A stretch of 50,142 nt of DNA from Anaerolineales bacterium (GCA_016928575.1 JAFGKK010000023.1:1-50142), one strand, 5' to 3'. Shown: positions 33,990-43,867, numbered from the stretch's first letter. Translations and numbers: made by a program. Notes: generated by a model not told the origin, from the letters alone.

Positions 33990-35123
33990 TTACGACGCTA
34001 TTACAATTTTTCTATATGCCTTCACCGTCCGTTCCGCCATCTTCTCCACCGGAAATTCCTTCCGCACCCGCTCGCTCCCCGCGCGCCCCATCCGCTCCGC
34101 CCGCGGCCGGTCCGCCGCAAGCGCGCGGATCGACTCCGCCAAGCCGGCCGGATCCCCCGGAGAAACGAGCAGGCCGGTTTCCTCCGGGACGACGATTTCC
34201 GGAAGCGCGGAAACGTCCGCGGCGACAACCGGCTTCCCGAGGGCCATGGCCTCCAGCGCCACCAGACCGAAACCCTCCCAGCGCGAGGGAATCGCGAGCA
34301 GGTCGGCGCCGGCCATCACGTCGGCCGCGTCATCGCGCCAGCCGAGGAACCGCGCCCGCCGGAGGCCGAGCGAGTGCGCGAGCCGCTCCAGTGCGGGCCG
34401 ATCCGGCCCGTCGCCCGCCAGGACAAGCCGCGCCGCCGGAAGCTCCCTTTCCACCGACGCGAACGCCCGCAGCAGAATGTCGACTCCCTTCTGGCGCGTC
34501 AACCGCCCGACGAATCCGACGATCGACTCGCCGCCAGCGCCGATTTCGCGCCGGAATTTTCCCGGGTGAGCCGAGCGCGCGAATGAATCCGCGTCGATCC
34601 CGTAGGGGACGACCTCGATTTTTTGCGCGGGCGCCCCTTCCGTTTCCACCAGAAAACGCCGCACGGCCTGCGAGATCGCGATGATCCGGCCCGCGCGCCG
34701 GAGCGACGGGGCGAAGACCGGCCGCAGGGGAAGCCAACGGCGGAAGCGGTCGTCGTTGTGGCGGGAAACCACGAACGGCCGCGCGGGAAACGCCCGCATC
34801 GCGATCTCGCCGTACACTTCCCCGTGCGGCAGGTGGGCATGCAGAATGTCGAACGGCTCGCGCCGGAGGAGGCCGCCCAATCGGGCGGGCAGCGACGGAT
34901 CGATATGTCCGCGGATGGGCAGAGTGAAAACGGAGATTCCGGCCGCTTCCCACCGGGCGCGCAGGGCGTCCTGCGGCCGCCGCGGATCTTCCAAGAGGAT
35001 CACCGACGGATCCACCGCGAAAGAGAGCAAGGCGGGCAGAAGCGCAAGCAGATGGCTTTCCGCCCCGGCGATGCCAACGGCCTTTAATAAATGAAGCACC
35101 CGAATCCGCTGCGACGACGGCAT
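33990..35123 (-). CDS. Glycosyltransferase family 4
   Basis: A 377-residue GT-B enzyme: VLHLLKAVGIAGAESHLLAL opens the first Rossmann domain, VGFVGRLTRQKGVDILL the second, and SRWEGFGLVALEAMALGKPV is the EX7E donor site. Start ATG at 35123 with GGGGTG upstream. It is last in the six-gene operon that starts at 41606 and lies 61 bases after the preceding gene. It probably adds one sugar on the cytoplasmic face. Confidence 0.92.
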   Translation of the reverse strand: MPSSQRIRVLHLLKAVGIAGAESHLLALLPALLSFAVDPSVILLEDPRRPQDALRARWEAAGISVFTLPIRGHIDPSLPARLGGLLRREPFDILHAHLPHGEVYGEIAMRAFPARPFVVSRHNDDRFRRWLPLRPVFAPSLRRAGRIIAISQAVRRFLVETEGAPAQKIEVVPYGIDADSFARSAHPGKFRREIGAGGESIVGFVGRLTRQKGVDILLRAFASVERELPAARLVLAGDGPDRPALERLAHSLGLRRARFLGWRDDAADVMAGADLLAIPSRWEGFGLVALEAMALGKPVVAADVSALPEIVVPEETGLLVSPGDPAGLAESIRALAADRPRAERMGRAGSERVRKEFPVEKMAERTVKAYRKIVIAS

Positions 35124-35184
35124 CAATTCACCCCGGGGAAGAAGCGGAGACGCGGGAGAAGCGCACGGCGTTTTTTGACTCCAT

Positions 35185-36237
35185 TCATCGCTCTCCGCTC
35201 CGCTCCAGGCACCGGTCCAACAGTTCGGCGTACCGCTGGGCAAGCACTTCCCAATGATAGGCTGCTGACGCCTTTATCCCGTGTGCGCCCATCCGCGCGC
35301 GGGCCGGCTTATCCCGCGCCAGCGCGATAAGCCCGGCGGCGAACGCAGCCGGATCGCGGGCGGCGATGCCCGCCTTGGCTTCCTTGACCGGGACCATTTC
35401 CTCGACATCGAAGCCGACGACCGGCACACCGCATGCCATATATTCCAGGACCTTGATGCTGGCTCGGCCCATCAAATCCAGCGCCCGCGGATACAACCCG
35501 ATGTCGAAGGCGGCGACGTATTCCATCAAGGCCGGCCGCCGCTGGTAGCCCGTCAGCCGGACCCATGGGCTGCGCTCCGCATATTCCCGCACCTTGCGGC
35601 TAGGTTCGCCCACCAGCCAGAGGACCAGCCGCGGTTCCTTCCGGCGCGCGCATTCCATCGCCTCGAGCAGCCGGTCCACGGCGTACATCTGCTGCAGCGA
35701 ATCCGCCGGCAGCTCGTCGGAGAACTCGAAATGCGGCTGGTGGATCCCCGCCACCACCTCCCGCGCAGACCGCGTCCAAGCCTCCCGCGCCGCCTTCACC
35801 TGCTCCGGGGTCACGGAAGGAGTGGAAACCCCCTGCGGGATGACGACGGCCGGATTGCGCAATCCGCGATCGGCTAGGCGCCGCGAGACGGATTCGCTGG
35901 TGACAACCACCGCCGCCACGTTCGGCCGGTTGAGTTCGCGGATTTCCTCGGCGCCGAACAGCGGATCGTCGTGGTCGCAGACCACGGCGTTGTGGATCCG
36001 CCTGATCTGCCGCCAATCGGTGCAATAGACAAGCGGATAGCGCGCGCCCAGCCAGCGCATCAACAGCGGAAGCCAGATCCGCCGGCGGACCCCGCGGATC
36101 GGCCAGCAGGGATGCATATCCACATAGAACCGGTCGACCCGATCCAGCCGCGGCAGCAGCTCCTCCTGGCGGGCGTTGTTGTGGCCGCGGCTCCAGGCGC
36201 CCGCCCAGGCGATACGGTTCTTCGACGGCGGAGTCAT
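35185..36237 (-). CDS. Glycosyltransferase (GT-B fold, GT4-like)
   Basis: A 350-residue protein opening IAWAGAWSRGHNNARQEELL. A donor-site pattern LMGRASIKVLEYMACGVPVVGF with its two acidic residues is present, and YVAAFDIGLYPRALD precedes it. It is more divergent from typical GT4 enzymes than its neighbours. ATG at 36237 overlaps the preceding stop by four bases (ATGA). Confidence 0.85.
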   Translation of the reverse strand: MTPPSKNRIAWAGAWSRGHNNARQEELLPRLDRVDRFYVDMHPCWPIRGVRRRIWLPLLMRWLGARYPLVYCTDWRQIRRIHNAVVCDHDDPLFGAEEIRELNRPNVAAVVVTSESVSRRLADRGLRNPAVVIPQGVSTPSVTPEQVKAAREAWTRSAREVVAGIHQPHFEFSDELPADSLQQMYAVDRLLEAMECARRKEPRLVLWLVGEPSRKVREYAERSPWVRLTGYQRRPALMEYVAAFDIGLYPRALDLMGRASIKVLEYMACGVPVVGFDVEEMVPVKEAKAGIAARDPAAFAAGLIALARDKPARARMGAHGIKASAAYHWEVLAQRYAELLDRCLERSGER

Positions 36238-37418
36238 TCGCCGGCCTCTCTCGAAAAGAAGGACGGCCAATCCAGCGGGCGCCCCTCGATCATGCGAACA
36301 AAGGCGTTCAGCACCCTGGGCTGGGAGTAAAAGGCCACCCGCCTTTCGCCGGCGGCGGACCAAGCCCGCCGAAGGCGTTCATCGCGCAGGACGCGCTCGC
36401 ACAGCGCGGCAAACGCCGGGCGGTCGCCGGCTTCGATGAGGCATTCCGCCTGTTCGGGCGCGATCACATCGCGCACGCCGCCCACGTCGTAGGCCGCGAA
36501 CGGGCATCCGGCGGCCATGGCTTCGATCAGCACGCGCGGAAACCCCTCGACGTCGGACGGCATGACGTACAAGTCCGCGGCGCGGAAAAATACCGGCACA
36601 TCGCGATTGGGAACCTGGCCGCGGATATCGAACGATTCCTGCAATCCAAGCTCGGAAATGCGCCGCCGCAGTTCGGAAAGGTACGGCCCCCCGCCGGCCA
36701 CCAGCAGGGTCAACGGCCCCGCCGCCGACCGGAGTGACCGCGCCAGGCCGGGGAGGAAATCGGCGCCGCGGCGGTGCGAGACGCGGTGCAGGAACAGCAC
36801 CGCTTTGCGGTCCGGCGGAAGGCCCAGCGCGCGCCGGGCATCGTCCCGGTCCACCGCTTGAAACCGTTCGATGTCAACGAAATTCGGGAGGACGATGATT
36901 TTTTTCAGCGGGATCCGCGCGTGCCGGGCGTAATACTCCGCCATCCGCGGCGTGCCGGTCACGAAATCGGTGCACAGGCGGACCGAGGTGTTGATGCAGA
37001 AGCAATTCCAGCCAAAGACGAGTTTCCGCCGCCACGGCTCGCCCGGCTCCGGCCCCATGTCGGCGTACATGCCGCAGTTCCAGTAATACGCCCGCCCGCC
37101 GAGCAATCGGACGACGATCGAGGCGGCGACGGCGGCGGTGTAGGAATAGTGGACGTAAAAAAATTCTATCCCCCGCAGGCGGGCGGCGAGGAACACGAGC
37201 GCTTCCTCGAACAGCCGCAGGGCCGGCAGGCGGATCCGCAGGGGATGCAGCGGCGGATCCTTTGGCAGCGGACCCGTCGCCCGCTCGACGTGGATCTCGA
37301 CCGGGACCCGTTTCTGTAGGTTCCGCAGAAAATCGTACAGGTGGTATAGATGCTCCGCCGATTCGGCGTCGTAGCGCGGCAGCAGATACAGCAGCCGGGG
37401 CGCGGCGGGCGGCTTCAT
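36234..37418 (-). CDS. Glycosyltransferase family 4
   Basis: A 394-residue GT-B enzyme. LYLLPRYDAESAEHLYHLYDF is the N-terminal domain; VLFLHRVSHRRGADFLPGL and SDVEGFPRVLIEAMAAGCPFAAYDVGG are the donor domain with the EX7E pair. A WNCGMYADMGPEPGEPWRR stretch in the middle is unusual. Start ATG at 37418 overlaps the upstream stop (ATGA). Part of the 41.6-34.0 kb operon. Confidence 0.9.
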   Translation of the reverse strand: MKPPAAPRLLYLLPRYDAESAEHLYHLYDFLRNLQKRVPVEIHVERATGPLPKDPPLHPLRIRLPALRLFEEALVFLAARLRGIEFFYVHYSYTAAVAASIVVRLLGGRAYYWNCGMYADMGPEPGEPWRRKLVFGWNCFCINTSVRLCTDFVTGTPRMAEYYARHARIPLKKIIVLPNFVDIERFQAVDRDDARRALGLPPDRKAVLFLHRVSHRRGADFLPGLARSLRSAAGPLTLLVAGGGPYLSELRRRISELGLQESFDIRGQVPNRDVPVFFRAADLYVMPSDVEGFPRVLIEAMAAGCPFAAYDVGGVRDVIAPEQAECLIEAGDRPAFAALCERVLRDERLRRAWSAAGERRVAFYSQPRVLNAFVRMIEGRPLDWPSFFSREAGE

Positions 37419-38578
37419 CGGGAAACCCCCGCCGCGGCGACGTCCCGCCATTGCGCGACGATCCCGTCGAAGAGTCGATCGGGATCGAACCGGCTGAGGA
37501 TTCTCGTCCGCGCCGCAGAGCCCATGCGCGAGTGTTTTTCCACATCCGCCAAAAGCCCGCAAGCGTTTTGCGCGAGGGCTCGCGCGTCCTCGACAGGCGC
37601 GAGCAGGCCGGTCTCGCCGTCGGCGACGATGTCCTCCGCTCCGGCGGTCCTCGTCGCCACGACCGGGAGGCCGGCCGCGCCCGCCTCGACCAGGACCCGG
37701 CCGAAGCCCTCGTAGATCGACGGATAGAGGAACACGTCGGCCGCACCGTACATTCCCGCCAAGTCCTGCAAGGCGAGTGCGCCGGTCCACACCAGCGATC
37801 CGCCAAGTCCCGCCCGCTTCGCCGCGCGGTCCAGATCCTCCTGCGCCAATTCCTTCCGCCCGGCGACGACCAGGCGCGCTCCGGGAAAACGGACGCGGAT
37901 TTCCGCAAATGCGGAGAACAACAACGGCAAGCGCTTGAAGCGGACCGGCCGGCCCGCCCACAGGATCATCCGCGCATCAGCCGCGAAGCCCAACCGCTCC
38001 CGGGCCCTGGCCGTCGAATCCGCCAAGCGGCTTCCGGAGAACAGCGCGATGTCGCAGGGGACGGGCAGGACGCGGACCTTCCCGGCGGGCAGGCCGAGTC
38101 TGCGGACGTAGAGTTCGCGTTCGCGGGTGTTGACCACCCGCCAGGCGTCCGCGCGCGGAAGCAGGAAGCGCGCGAGGAGGTGCAGCCCGCGAAAGGTCAC
38201 CGGCCGCTCCGCGATCCAATGCCGGTTGAACAGAAAGCAGGAGTGGTTTTGAATGAGCAACGGCCGGCCCAGGGAACGGCGCAGAAAATGTCCGACCAGC
38301 GCCGTGGCGAACGGGTCCTGGGAGGCGATCAGGTCCGGCGGATGAACGCGCGCCGCCTCGCGGGCCAGCGTGTACGCCGCCGGCGCATAGCCGATGCGCT
38401 TTACGCCGGTCCGCCGGACGGTCAACGGGCCGAATTCGTCCGCCCCCGGCTTCAGCGCGTCCACGATGAGATCAATCCGGCCGCCGGCCCGGCGCGCATA
38501 CTCCGATAGCCGCCGCACGGGTTCGCTTGTCCGGTCGTTCAATCCGTCGTCGCCGACGCCCAGCATCAGCACGTTCAT
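37415..38578 (-). CDS. Glycosyltransferase family 4
   Basis: A 387-residue GT-B enzyme: MNVLMLGVGDDGLNDRTSEPV begins the first domain, LIASQDPFATALVGHFLRRSL follows, and YPSIYEGFGRVLVEAGAAGLPV is the EX7E donor site. ATG at 38578 overlaps the preceding stop by four bases. The SQDPFATAL element occurs in many bacterial GT4 enzymes of capsule loci. Confidence 0.91.
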   Translation of the reverse strand: MNVLMLGVGDDGLNDRTSEPVRRLSEYARRAGGRIDLIVDALKPGADEFGPLTVRRTGVKRIGYAPAAYTLAREAARVHPPDLIASQDPFATALVGHFLRRSLGRPLLIQNHSCFLFNRHWIAERPVTFRGLHLLARFLLPRADAWRVVNTRERELYVRRLGLPAGKVRVLPVPCDIALFSGSRLADSTARARERLGFAADARMILWAGRPVRFKRLPLLFSAFAEIRVRFPGARLVVAGRKELAQEDLDRAAKRAGLGGSLVWTGALALQDLAGMYGAADVFLYPSIYEGFGRVLVEAGAAGLPVVATRTAGAEDIVADGETGLLAPVEDARALAQNACGLLADVEKHSRMGSAARTRILSRFDPDRLFDGIVAQWRDVAAAGVSR

Positions 38579-39750
38579 CGCGCCGCGGCGCTCCTTCCCG
38601 CCGCCCGCATCAGCACATCCTCGGTCCGCTTCACCAGCGTCTCCCATTGGTAGCGATCCAGGAACGCCTTCCGTCCGCCCTCGATCAGCGCAGCGCGCAG
38701 ATCCGGATTCGAGAACAGCCGCGTCAGCGCTTCCGAAAGCGCCGGCAGATCGTCCGGCGGATAGAGCAATCCGTTTTCCCCATCAGCGATCAACTCCGGG
38801 ACGGCCCCGCCGTTGCAGGCAACCACCGGCACGCCGGCGGCGTATCCCTCGATCACCGAATAAGAAAAGGTCTCGTTGATGGAGTTCACCACCAGCGCGT
38901 CCACCGCGCGGAGGAAGCCGCCGACCTGCGCCCGCGGGACGGATCCGGTGAAAAGAACCCGCTCCCGAACGTGGATTTCCGCGGCCAACGATTCCAGCGC
39001 TCCTCGTTCCGGGCCGTCGCCGACGATTACCAGCCGCAGGTCGCTCCGCAATGCGAGCAGCCGGATCAGACCGTCGATCCGTTTGAAAGGAATCAACCGG
39101 GCCGCCACGGCCAGCGTGCGCCCCGGGAACGGCGGCAACTCCTCGGGCGGCGAATCCGGGAACGGAACGACCGCGTTGGGGACGATCGCCATCCGCCGCG
39201 GATCGACGCCCCAGCCGGCCACAATCCCATGGAAGAACCGGCTGGCGACGATGATCCGATCGGCGCGGCGCGAGACCGCGCTCCGCAGGAGCTTTATCAG
39301 CTCGAACTTCAACGGCTGGCGGCGGCGCTGGAAGTCCGCCATGTCTCGGTCGCCGGCGCGCCGGTTCGATGCGCGCTCCCAGGCCCAATCGCCGACGATT
39401 TTCATCACCAGCGGCCGGTGCGCGAGCGCAGCCGCGGCCGCCGCCTCGATGAACAGGCCGTTGGCATAGATCACGTCCGCCCCGCCGGCCGAGCGCGCGA
39501 TCGCGGAGACGGTCTCCCGCATCCGCGCGAGCCTCGGCATCCCGCGGCGGATGCGGCGCACCGGGAACGCGTAATCCCCTCCGACGGGATCGTCCGCCAG
39601 AGTCAACACCTCCACTGCGTGCCCGCGCGCAACGAGCGAATCCGCAATCCGTGGAACGTAAGAAGCCGGGCCGCCGATGTCGGGCGGAAAGATGCCCGTC
39701 GGGAGCGCGATCCGCAGCCGGTCCGCCTCCGCCTTCACCGCCGCGCGCAT
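38575..39750 (-). CDS. Glycosyltransferase family 4
   Basis: A 391-residue GT-B enzyme: RIALPTGIFPPDIGGPASYV is a hallmark GT4 opening, AVAARLIPFKRIDGLIRLL the second Rossmann unit, and NSINETFSYSVIEGYAAGVPV the donor site. ATG at 39750 has GGAGGT seven bases upstream, so the 51-base extension to 39801 was dropped. It overlaps the upstream membrane GT gene by 16 bases. Confidence 0.92.
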   Translation of the reverse strand: MRAAVKAEADRLRIALPTGIFPPDIGGPASYVPRIADSLVARGHAVEVLTLADDPVGGDYAFPVRRIRRGMPRLARMRETVSAIARSAGGADVIYANGLFIEAAAAAALAHRPLVMKIVGDWAWERASNRRAGDRDMADFQRRRQPLKFELIKLLRSAVSRRADRIIVASRFFHGIVAGWGVDPRRMAIVPNAVVPFPDSPPEELPPFPGRTLAVAARLIPFKRIDGLIRLLALRSDLRLVIVGDGPERGALESLAAEIHVRERVLFTGSVPRAQVGGFLRAVDALVVNSINETFSYSVIEGYAAGVPVVACNGGAVPELIADGENGLLYPPDDLPALSEALTRLFSNPDLRAALIEGGRKAFLDRYQWETLVKRTEDVLMRAAGRSAAAR

Positions 39751-41606
39751 ATCGCGTACCTCCGGCCTTCCCAGGCCAGTTCGTATCCATCCCACGGGCA
39801 CGGGTCTGGATGCGCGTCCTGATCCGCACCGAGGAACTCGACCACCCGGTAATCGTCCTGAGGACCCTGGCCGGCCACCGCGGCGTTCGGCGATTCATAC
39901 ACGTACTTCAAGCCGAATTCCAGCCAGCCCCACGCCCGCGTGGGATCCCCCTCGCCGCCCAAGCGAACCACTCCGATCCGAACCGTTTGGGAAGGCCGGC
40001 GCTCCGCCGCCGACGCCAGCCAAGCCATCGCTTCGACCTGCCCGCTTTCCCGGCCGCCGTATCCCGATGACACGATCGACTCCATTTTGGAAGACGCTGA
40101 CCGGTATGGGAAGAAGAACAGGATGACTAGAAGGACCGCGGCGGCCGGCAGCCAGCGGCGGGGTTTGGCCGAGCGCACGACGGCATCGAGCGCGGCGGCG
40201 ACCGCAACCGACTGCAGCGGCCAGAACCAATAGAACCGCCACGAGCGCTCAAGTTCGGAAAGCGCCCACAGCAATCCGCCGCAGACGCCGATCGTTATCG
40301 CCAGAACGCCCGTCTCGCGGACGGGCGCCTTCCGCCGCAGAGCGATCGGCAGTGCGAGCGCGCCGGAAACCCACACGAGGATGCCGTATGCCCGGACCTG
40401 GCCGAGCAACAGCGCCATGGAATGATACGCTCCCGAATCGCCCGGAAGGAAAGCGCCGACCAACGCCGGCTGAGAAATCAGAATCAGGATCCCGGCTCCG
40501 ATTCCGCCTCCAAGCAAAAATCTCCAAAGCGGCGCGGCGCGCAGGCGTTCGGTTAGGCCGGAGACAGGCTTCCACCCGGCGATCCAACAGAGGAATAAAA
40601 TCATCCAGCCGGTTAGGTATGCGCCGAAGAGGATCCCCGTCGGCCAGGCCGGATCGCCGAACAAGAAATACCCCGAATCGAAATTGCGGTCCAGCTTATT
40701 AAAAAGCGTGCAAGCCAGCCAGGTAAGCGACGCCAGCCTTCCCGTCCCGGCGTATACCATCCGGTTGGCATCATACTCCGCGGTCCAGGGGAGATAATTC
40801 CACTCCTGAAAATCCGTTTCGCCGGGAAGGGTGGCGTAGCAATCCACGTCCGCCGTTGTTTGCGCCGCTCCGGTTTCGAGATCCCGGCGCAGGATCATGC
40901 TGCCGATATCCACGAAGCCACGCCCGGCTTCGAAATTTAAATACGGCAGCCAGATAAGGAACAACAGCAGGAGGACCGTGGCCAGGCTGCGGAGCGATAT
41001 CGGCGGCCGGAAGACTAGGGCGATCACCAACATGGCGACCAGCGCCGGAGCCAACGTGAAATAGACGTACATCCCCAAGCCGGCCAGAAGGAACGCGGCG
41101 GAGAACATATGCGGCGAGCGGCCGCGCACCCAGCGGACCAGGAAGTAAGCCATTCCCGCCACGAAAAACGGATGGCCGTTCGGCCAAAGCGACGGTCCGA
41201 CCAAGGGCAGGAATCCCGCCAGCGGGACGGCCGCCCAGGCCGCAACCCGGCCGATCGTATCCCGCGCAAGGAAGAACAGGAAGGCCAGCAGGCCGAGGTG
41301 CAGCAATACCGCGCCGGGGACTTCCGCGAGCCGCGGATCCGAAAACAGCAGGACCCCCGGGATCATCAGAAACGAGGTCCCGGGCGGGCCCCATCCGGAA
41401 TAAGAGAGCCCCTGTCCGCGGTAGGGGATCACCCCATTGCGTATGAATTCGATCGCGTTGGCCTGATGGGTGCGGATGTCCGGGCTGTCGAAAGGCCCCG
41501 ATTCGCGCCAGGCGGCGTAAAAGATCAGGCTGGAGGCGGCCGTCACCGCCAGGATCCAGCCCCAGTCGAGAATTATTTCCCAAGGCAGCTGCTTTTTCAC
41601 GCGCAC
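39735..41606 (-). CDS. GT-C/GT39-like membrane glycosyltransferase
   Basis: A 623-residue protein with about 12 membrane segments. The first loop reads DSPDIRTHQANAIEFIRNG with acidic residues after the first helix, and SYSGWGPPGTSFLMIPG follows, all as in polyprenol-sugar transferases. A periplasmic C-terminal domain starts at about residue 500. Start GTG at 41606 with AGAGG six bases upstream. It heads the operon. Confidence 0.86.
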   Translation of the reverse strand: MRVKKQLPWEIILDWGWILAVTAASSLIFYAAWRESGPFDSPDIRTHQANAIEFIRNGVIPYRGQGLSYSGWGPPGTSFLMIPGVLLFSDPRLAEVPGAVLLHLGLLAFLFFLARDTIGRVAAWAAVPLAGFLPLVGPSLWPNGHPFFVAGMAYFLVRWVRGRSPHMFSAAFLLAGLGMYVYFTLAPALVAMLVIALVFRPPISLRSLATVLLLLFLIWLPYLNFEAGRGFVDIGSMILRRDLETGAAQTTADVDCYATLPGETDFQEWNYLPWTAEYDANRMVYAGTGRLASLTWLACTLFNKLDRNFDSGYFLFGDPAWPTGILFGAYLTGWMILFLCWIAGWKPVSGLTERLRAAPLWRFLLGGGIGAGILILISQPALVGAFLPGDSGAYHSMALLLGQVRAYGILVWVSGALALPIALRRKAPVRETGVLAITIGVCGGLLWALSELERSWRFYWFWPLQSVAVAAALDAVVRSAKPRRWLPAAAVLLVILFFFPYRSASSKMESIVSSGYGGRESGQVEAMAWLASAAERRPSQTVRIGVVRLGGEGDPTRAWGWLEFGLKYVYESPNAAVAGQGPQDDYRVVEFLGADQDAHPDPCPWDGYELAWEGRRYAICARR

Positions 41607-41724
41607 AGGGTCCTCTTCACGATTCGGCGAACGTCATATTCGATCGGATTTCCCTGACAAGTTTGGAAGCATCCAAGATATCTTCATGGTTTGTAAGTGC
41701 TTCTCAGCCTCCCGCCGTCATCCA

Positions 41725-41811
41725 ATCCTCACCCCCAACCCCTACACCCCCTCCCCCTCTCCTGACATAAGTCAGGAGAGGGGGAAGGGGACGGGGGATA
41801 GAGGTGAGGAT
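41725..41811. repeat. 87-base palindromic element
   Basis: ATCCTCACC at the left end is mirrored by GGTGAGGAT at the right, and the centre is the near-perfect CCCCTCTCCTGAC-ATAA-GTCAGGAGAGGGG. No T-tract, no coding. Family resemblance to elements at 23.8, 31.1 and 42.1 kb. Confidence 0.75.
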
Positions 41812-41920
41812 GGAAAAGGGCAGGATATCCCTCTACTACAAAACAAGCTGAGCAGAGACTATGATTTCTCATATCCGCTCCTTGGGAAATGCCCTATTGA
41901 TACTCACGGCGTCCATTAGG

Positions 41921-42020
41921 TCGTCATGCCCGCGCTCGCCCTCGCGGAGCGGGGGTGCTCTCAGCGGGCACCCAGCCCGAAAAATCCCGGATCCCCGATT
42001 AAGACACTCGGGGATGACGA
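41921..42020. repeat. GTCATGCCCGCG...GGGGATGACG dispersed element
   Basis: The ends GTCATGCCC and GGGGATGAC are inverted and a second internal inverted repeat (GCGGAGCGGGGGTGC, GCGGGCACCC) lies between. Similar in ends to the element at 10.0-10.16 kb. Probably a widespread intergenic repeat. Confidence 0.6.
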
Positions 42021-42054
42021 TCAAACGACTGCAGGGCATCCTTAGGGACGCCGT

Positions 42055-42185
42055 CCTCCCATTCTCCATCCCTTCCCACCTCCCCTTGTCACTCGCTATC
42101 CCTCGCTACGCTCGGGAAGAGCGCTCGTGACATTCCCCTCCTCCCTTCCCGTAATACGGGAAGGGAGGAGGGGTTGGGGGAGGTA
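42055..42185. repeat. Nested palindromic repeat
   Basis: GTCACTCGC...GCTCGTGAC is followed by CCCCTCCTCCCTTCCCGT and its mirror ACGGGAAGGGAGGAGGGG (42133-42171), all flanked by GGATGGGA-type ends. The second arm is a perfect hairpin. No gene. Confidence 0.65.
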
Positions 42186-42215
42186 GGATGGGATGGCAAT
42201 GTCGGCGGGCGGCCT

Positions 42216-43865
42216 TTATAGCAATTCGAAATACCGCACTTTTACCCCCGCCGGCAATTTCCCTTCGAAGGCCTCCAGCGCGGCACGGAGCGGGGCGGCC
42301 TCTTCGGGCAGGACCGCGTACCACGTCACGGTCGCACTGCCGCAGACGACGTTGCCGGGGATGGTCCACTCCCCGACGCGGATCCAGGAAGCGGGGACCG
42401 ACGCGGCTCCCGTCTCCGGATTGTACCCGAACCAGCTGTCGTAAATGACCGCGATCCGCGTCCCCTCCGCGGCGGTGAGCGTTTCCAGCGCGCCGGCCAG
42501 GTCGCGCTGCCAGGCGCCGGCCAGCTTGGCCGCCAGCACTTCGCGCGAGGCGAGCCCGAACAGATCGACTAGGCGCAGGTCGGCCAAGTAGTCGATCGCC
42601 CCGATGTCGTTGGCCGCGACGACGCCCTGCGGATAATATTCCCGCAGGAAGAGGCCCATCTGATACTGCTGCTGCCAGATGTTGCGCGATGCGGCGGGCG
42701 TCTTCCAGAGCGGCTGGACCGCGAGGTTCGCCAGCGGAATCCCGATTATGAGAGCGGTGACAACCGCCGCGACCGCGGCGGCCGCATTGCGGCGCAGTCC
42801 AGCCCAATCCACGGCCGGCACCCCCAGACAGCCGACCGCCCAGATCCCGAGCGCGTTCAGGTATGCTTGATAGCGGTAGAACATTTCGGCCGTGATCCAT
42901 ATCGAATGCATCAAAACGGCGAGGAAGAAGAGGACGGCGGGCAGAACACGCGGGTCCCAAAAGGCGATTTTGGATTCGGCGCGCGCACGCAGGAGCAAAA
43001 GCACGCCGAGGATCACCGCCAGCGACTGCCAGAAGGGCAGGTGCGGCCCCTCGATGTCGGTGACGGGCAGGAACGGCCGGACGGCCATGGTCCAGAGTGA
43101 GACCGGATCGGTCCAATCTACGCCGCCATGTTTGATCAGCAGCGAGTTGGGGAGGAAGGACCAGCCCTGGCTCAGGGAATAAATCCCGTACAGAACGACC
43201 GGAAGCGCGGCGGATAGGCCGACGGCGGCCGCCGCTTTCCAGCGCCCGCGCAGGGCGAGGAGCAGGCACACTGCGGCGGCGAGGAAACAGCCTTCATAGC
43301 GCACCGCCGCGGCCAGCGCCGCCCATCCACACAGCGGGAGCAGGCGCGCCGGCGGCCCGCCTGCGAGGAAGCGCACGGCCGCGGCGCAGAACGCCACCGC
43401 GGTGAGCGTTTGCAGTGTCGTCTCCATGCCGTTAAAGACCAGCGGCCACAAAGGAAGGACCAGCATGCCGCCGACCAAGAGGGCTAACTGGCCCGGGGGA
43501 CGAACGCCGCGGGAGGCCCATTCGCGGCGCCAGAGGGCGAGCAGGACGCCCGCGGCCGCGACGTTGATCAGCAGCGGAAAAATTTCCCGGTCGCCGAAGA
43601 CCCGCATCAACCCGGCCAGGATCAGCGGCCAGAGGATCGAGCTGGAGGAGGAGGAAAAACCGTACGGCGTGACTCCCCACACCCCGTCCCGGACGATGTG
43701 CTTGGCGATCGCGAGGTGGATATAGGCGTCGTCGAGGTTATAGATGAAGCGGCCCCCGGTCTGGCGCAGGATGGCAAGCAGGAGGACCGCCGCGGCCGCG
43801 GCCGCGGCGGCGTAGGCCGCAAGCAGGACCGCGTTCCCGCGGAAAAAATCCGCCGCCCGGCGCAT
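42216..43865 (-). CDS. GT-C-like membrane protein, paralogue 3 of a tandem set
   Basis: A 549-residue protein with about 11-12 membrane segments followed by a periplasmic C-terminal domain. The first outside loop is LDDAYIHLAIAKHIVRDGVWG (D45, D46), a diacidic motif like that of polyprenol-dependent GT-C enzymes. It shares this motif, a GME segment, a RYEG segment, a AANDIGAI segment and the C-terminal YDSWFGYNPE with the protein at 45459-47096. ATG at 43865 comes two bases after the preceding stop. Donor and acceptor unknown. Confidence 0.83.
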   Translation of the reverse strand: MRRAADFFRGNAVLLAAYAAAAAAAAVLLLAILRQTGGRFIYNLDDAYIHLAIAKHIVRDGVWGVTPYGFSSSSSSILWPLILAGLMRVFGDREIFPLLINVAAAGVLLALWRREWASRGVRPPGQLALLVGGMLVLPLWPLVFNGMETTLQTLTAVAFCAAAVRFLAGGPPARLLPLCGWAALAAAVRYEGCFLAAAVCLLLALRGRWKAAAAVGLSAALPVVLYGIYSLSQGWSFLPNSLLIKHGGVDWTDPVSLWTMAVRPFLPVTDIEGPHLPFWQSLAVILGVLLLLRARAESKIAFWDPRVLPAVLFFLAVLMHSIWITAEMFYRYQAYLNALGIWAVGCLGVPAVDWAGLRRNAAAAVAAVVTALIIGIPLANLAVQPLWKTPAASRNIWQQQYQMGLFLREYYPQGVVAANDIGAIDYLADLRLVDLFGLASREVLAAKLAGAWQRDLAGALETLTAAEGTRIAVIYDSWFGYNPETGAASVPASWIRVGEWTIPGNVVCGSATVTWYAVLPEEAAPLRAALEAFEGKLPAGVKVRYFELL

Positions 43866-43867
43866 CC

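Larger units (their letters stand above)
41607..42215. other. Intergenic region built of palindromic repeats
   Basis: About 600 bases without a gene. Almost all of it is covered by three large repeats (41725-41811, 41921-42020 and 42055-42185), described separately. Confidence 0.6.
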
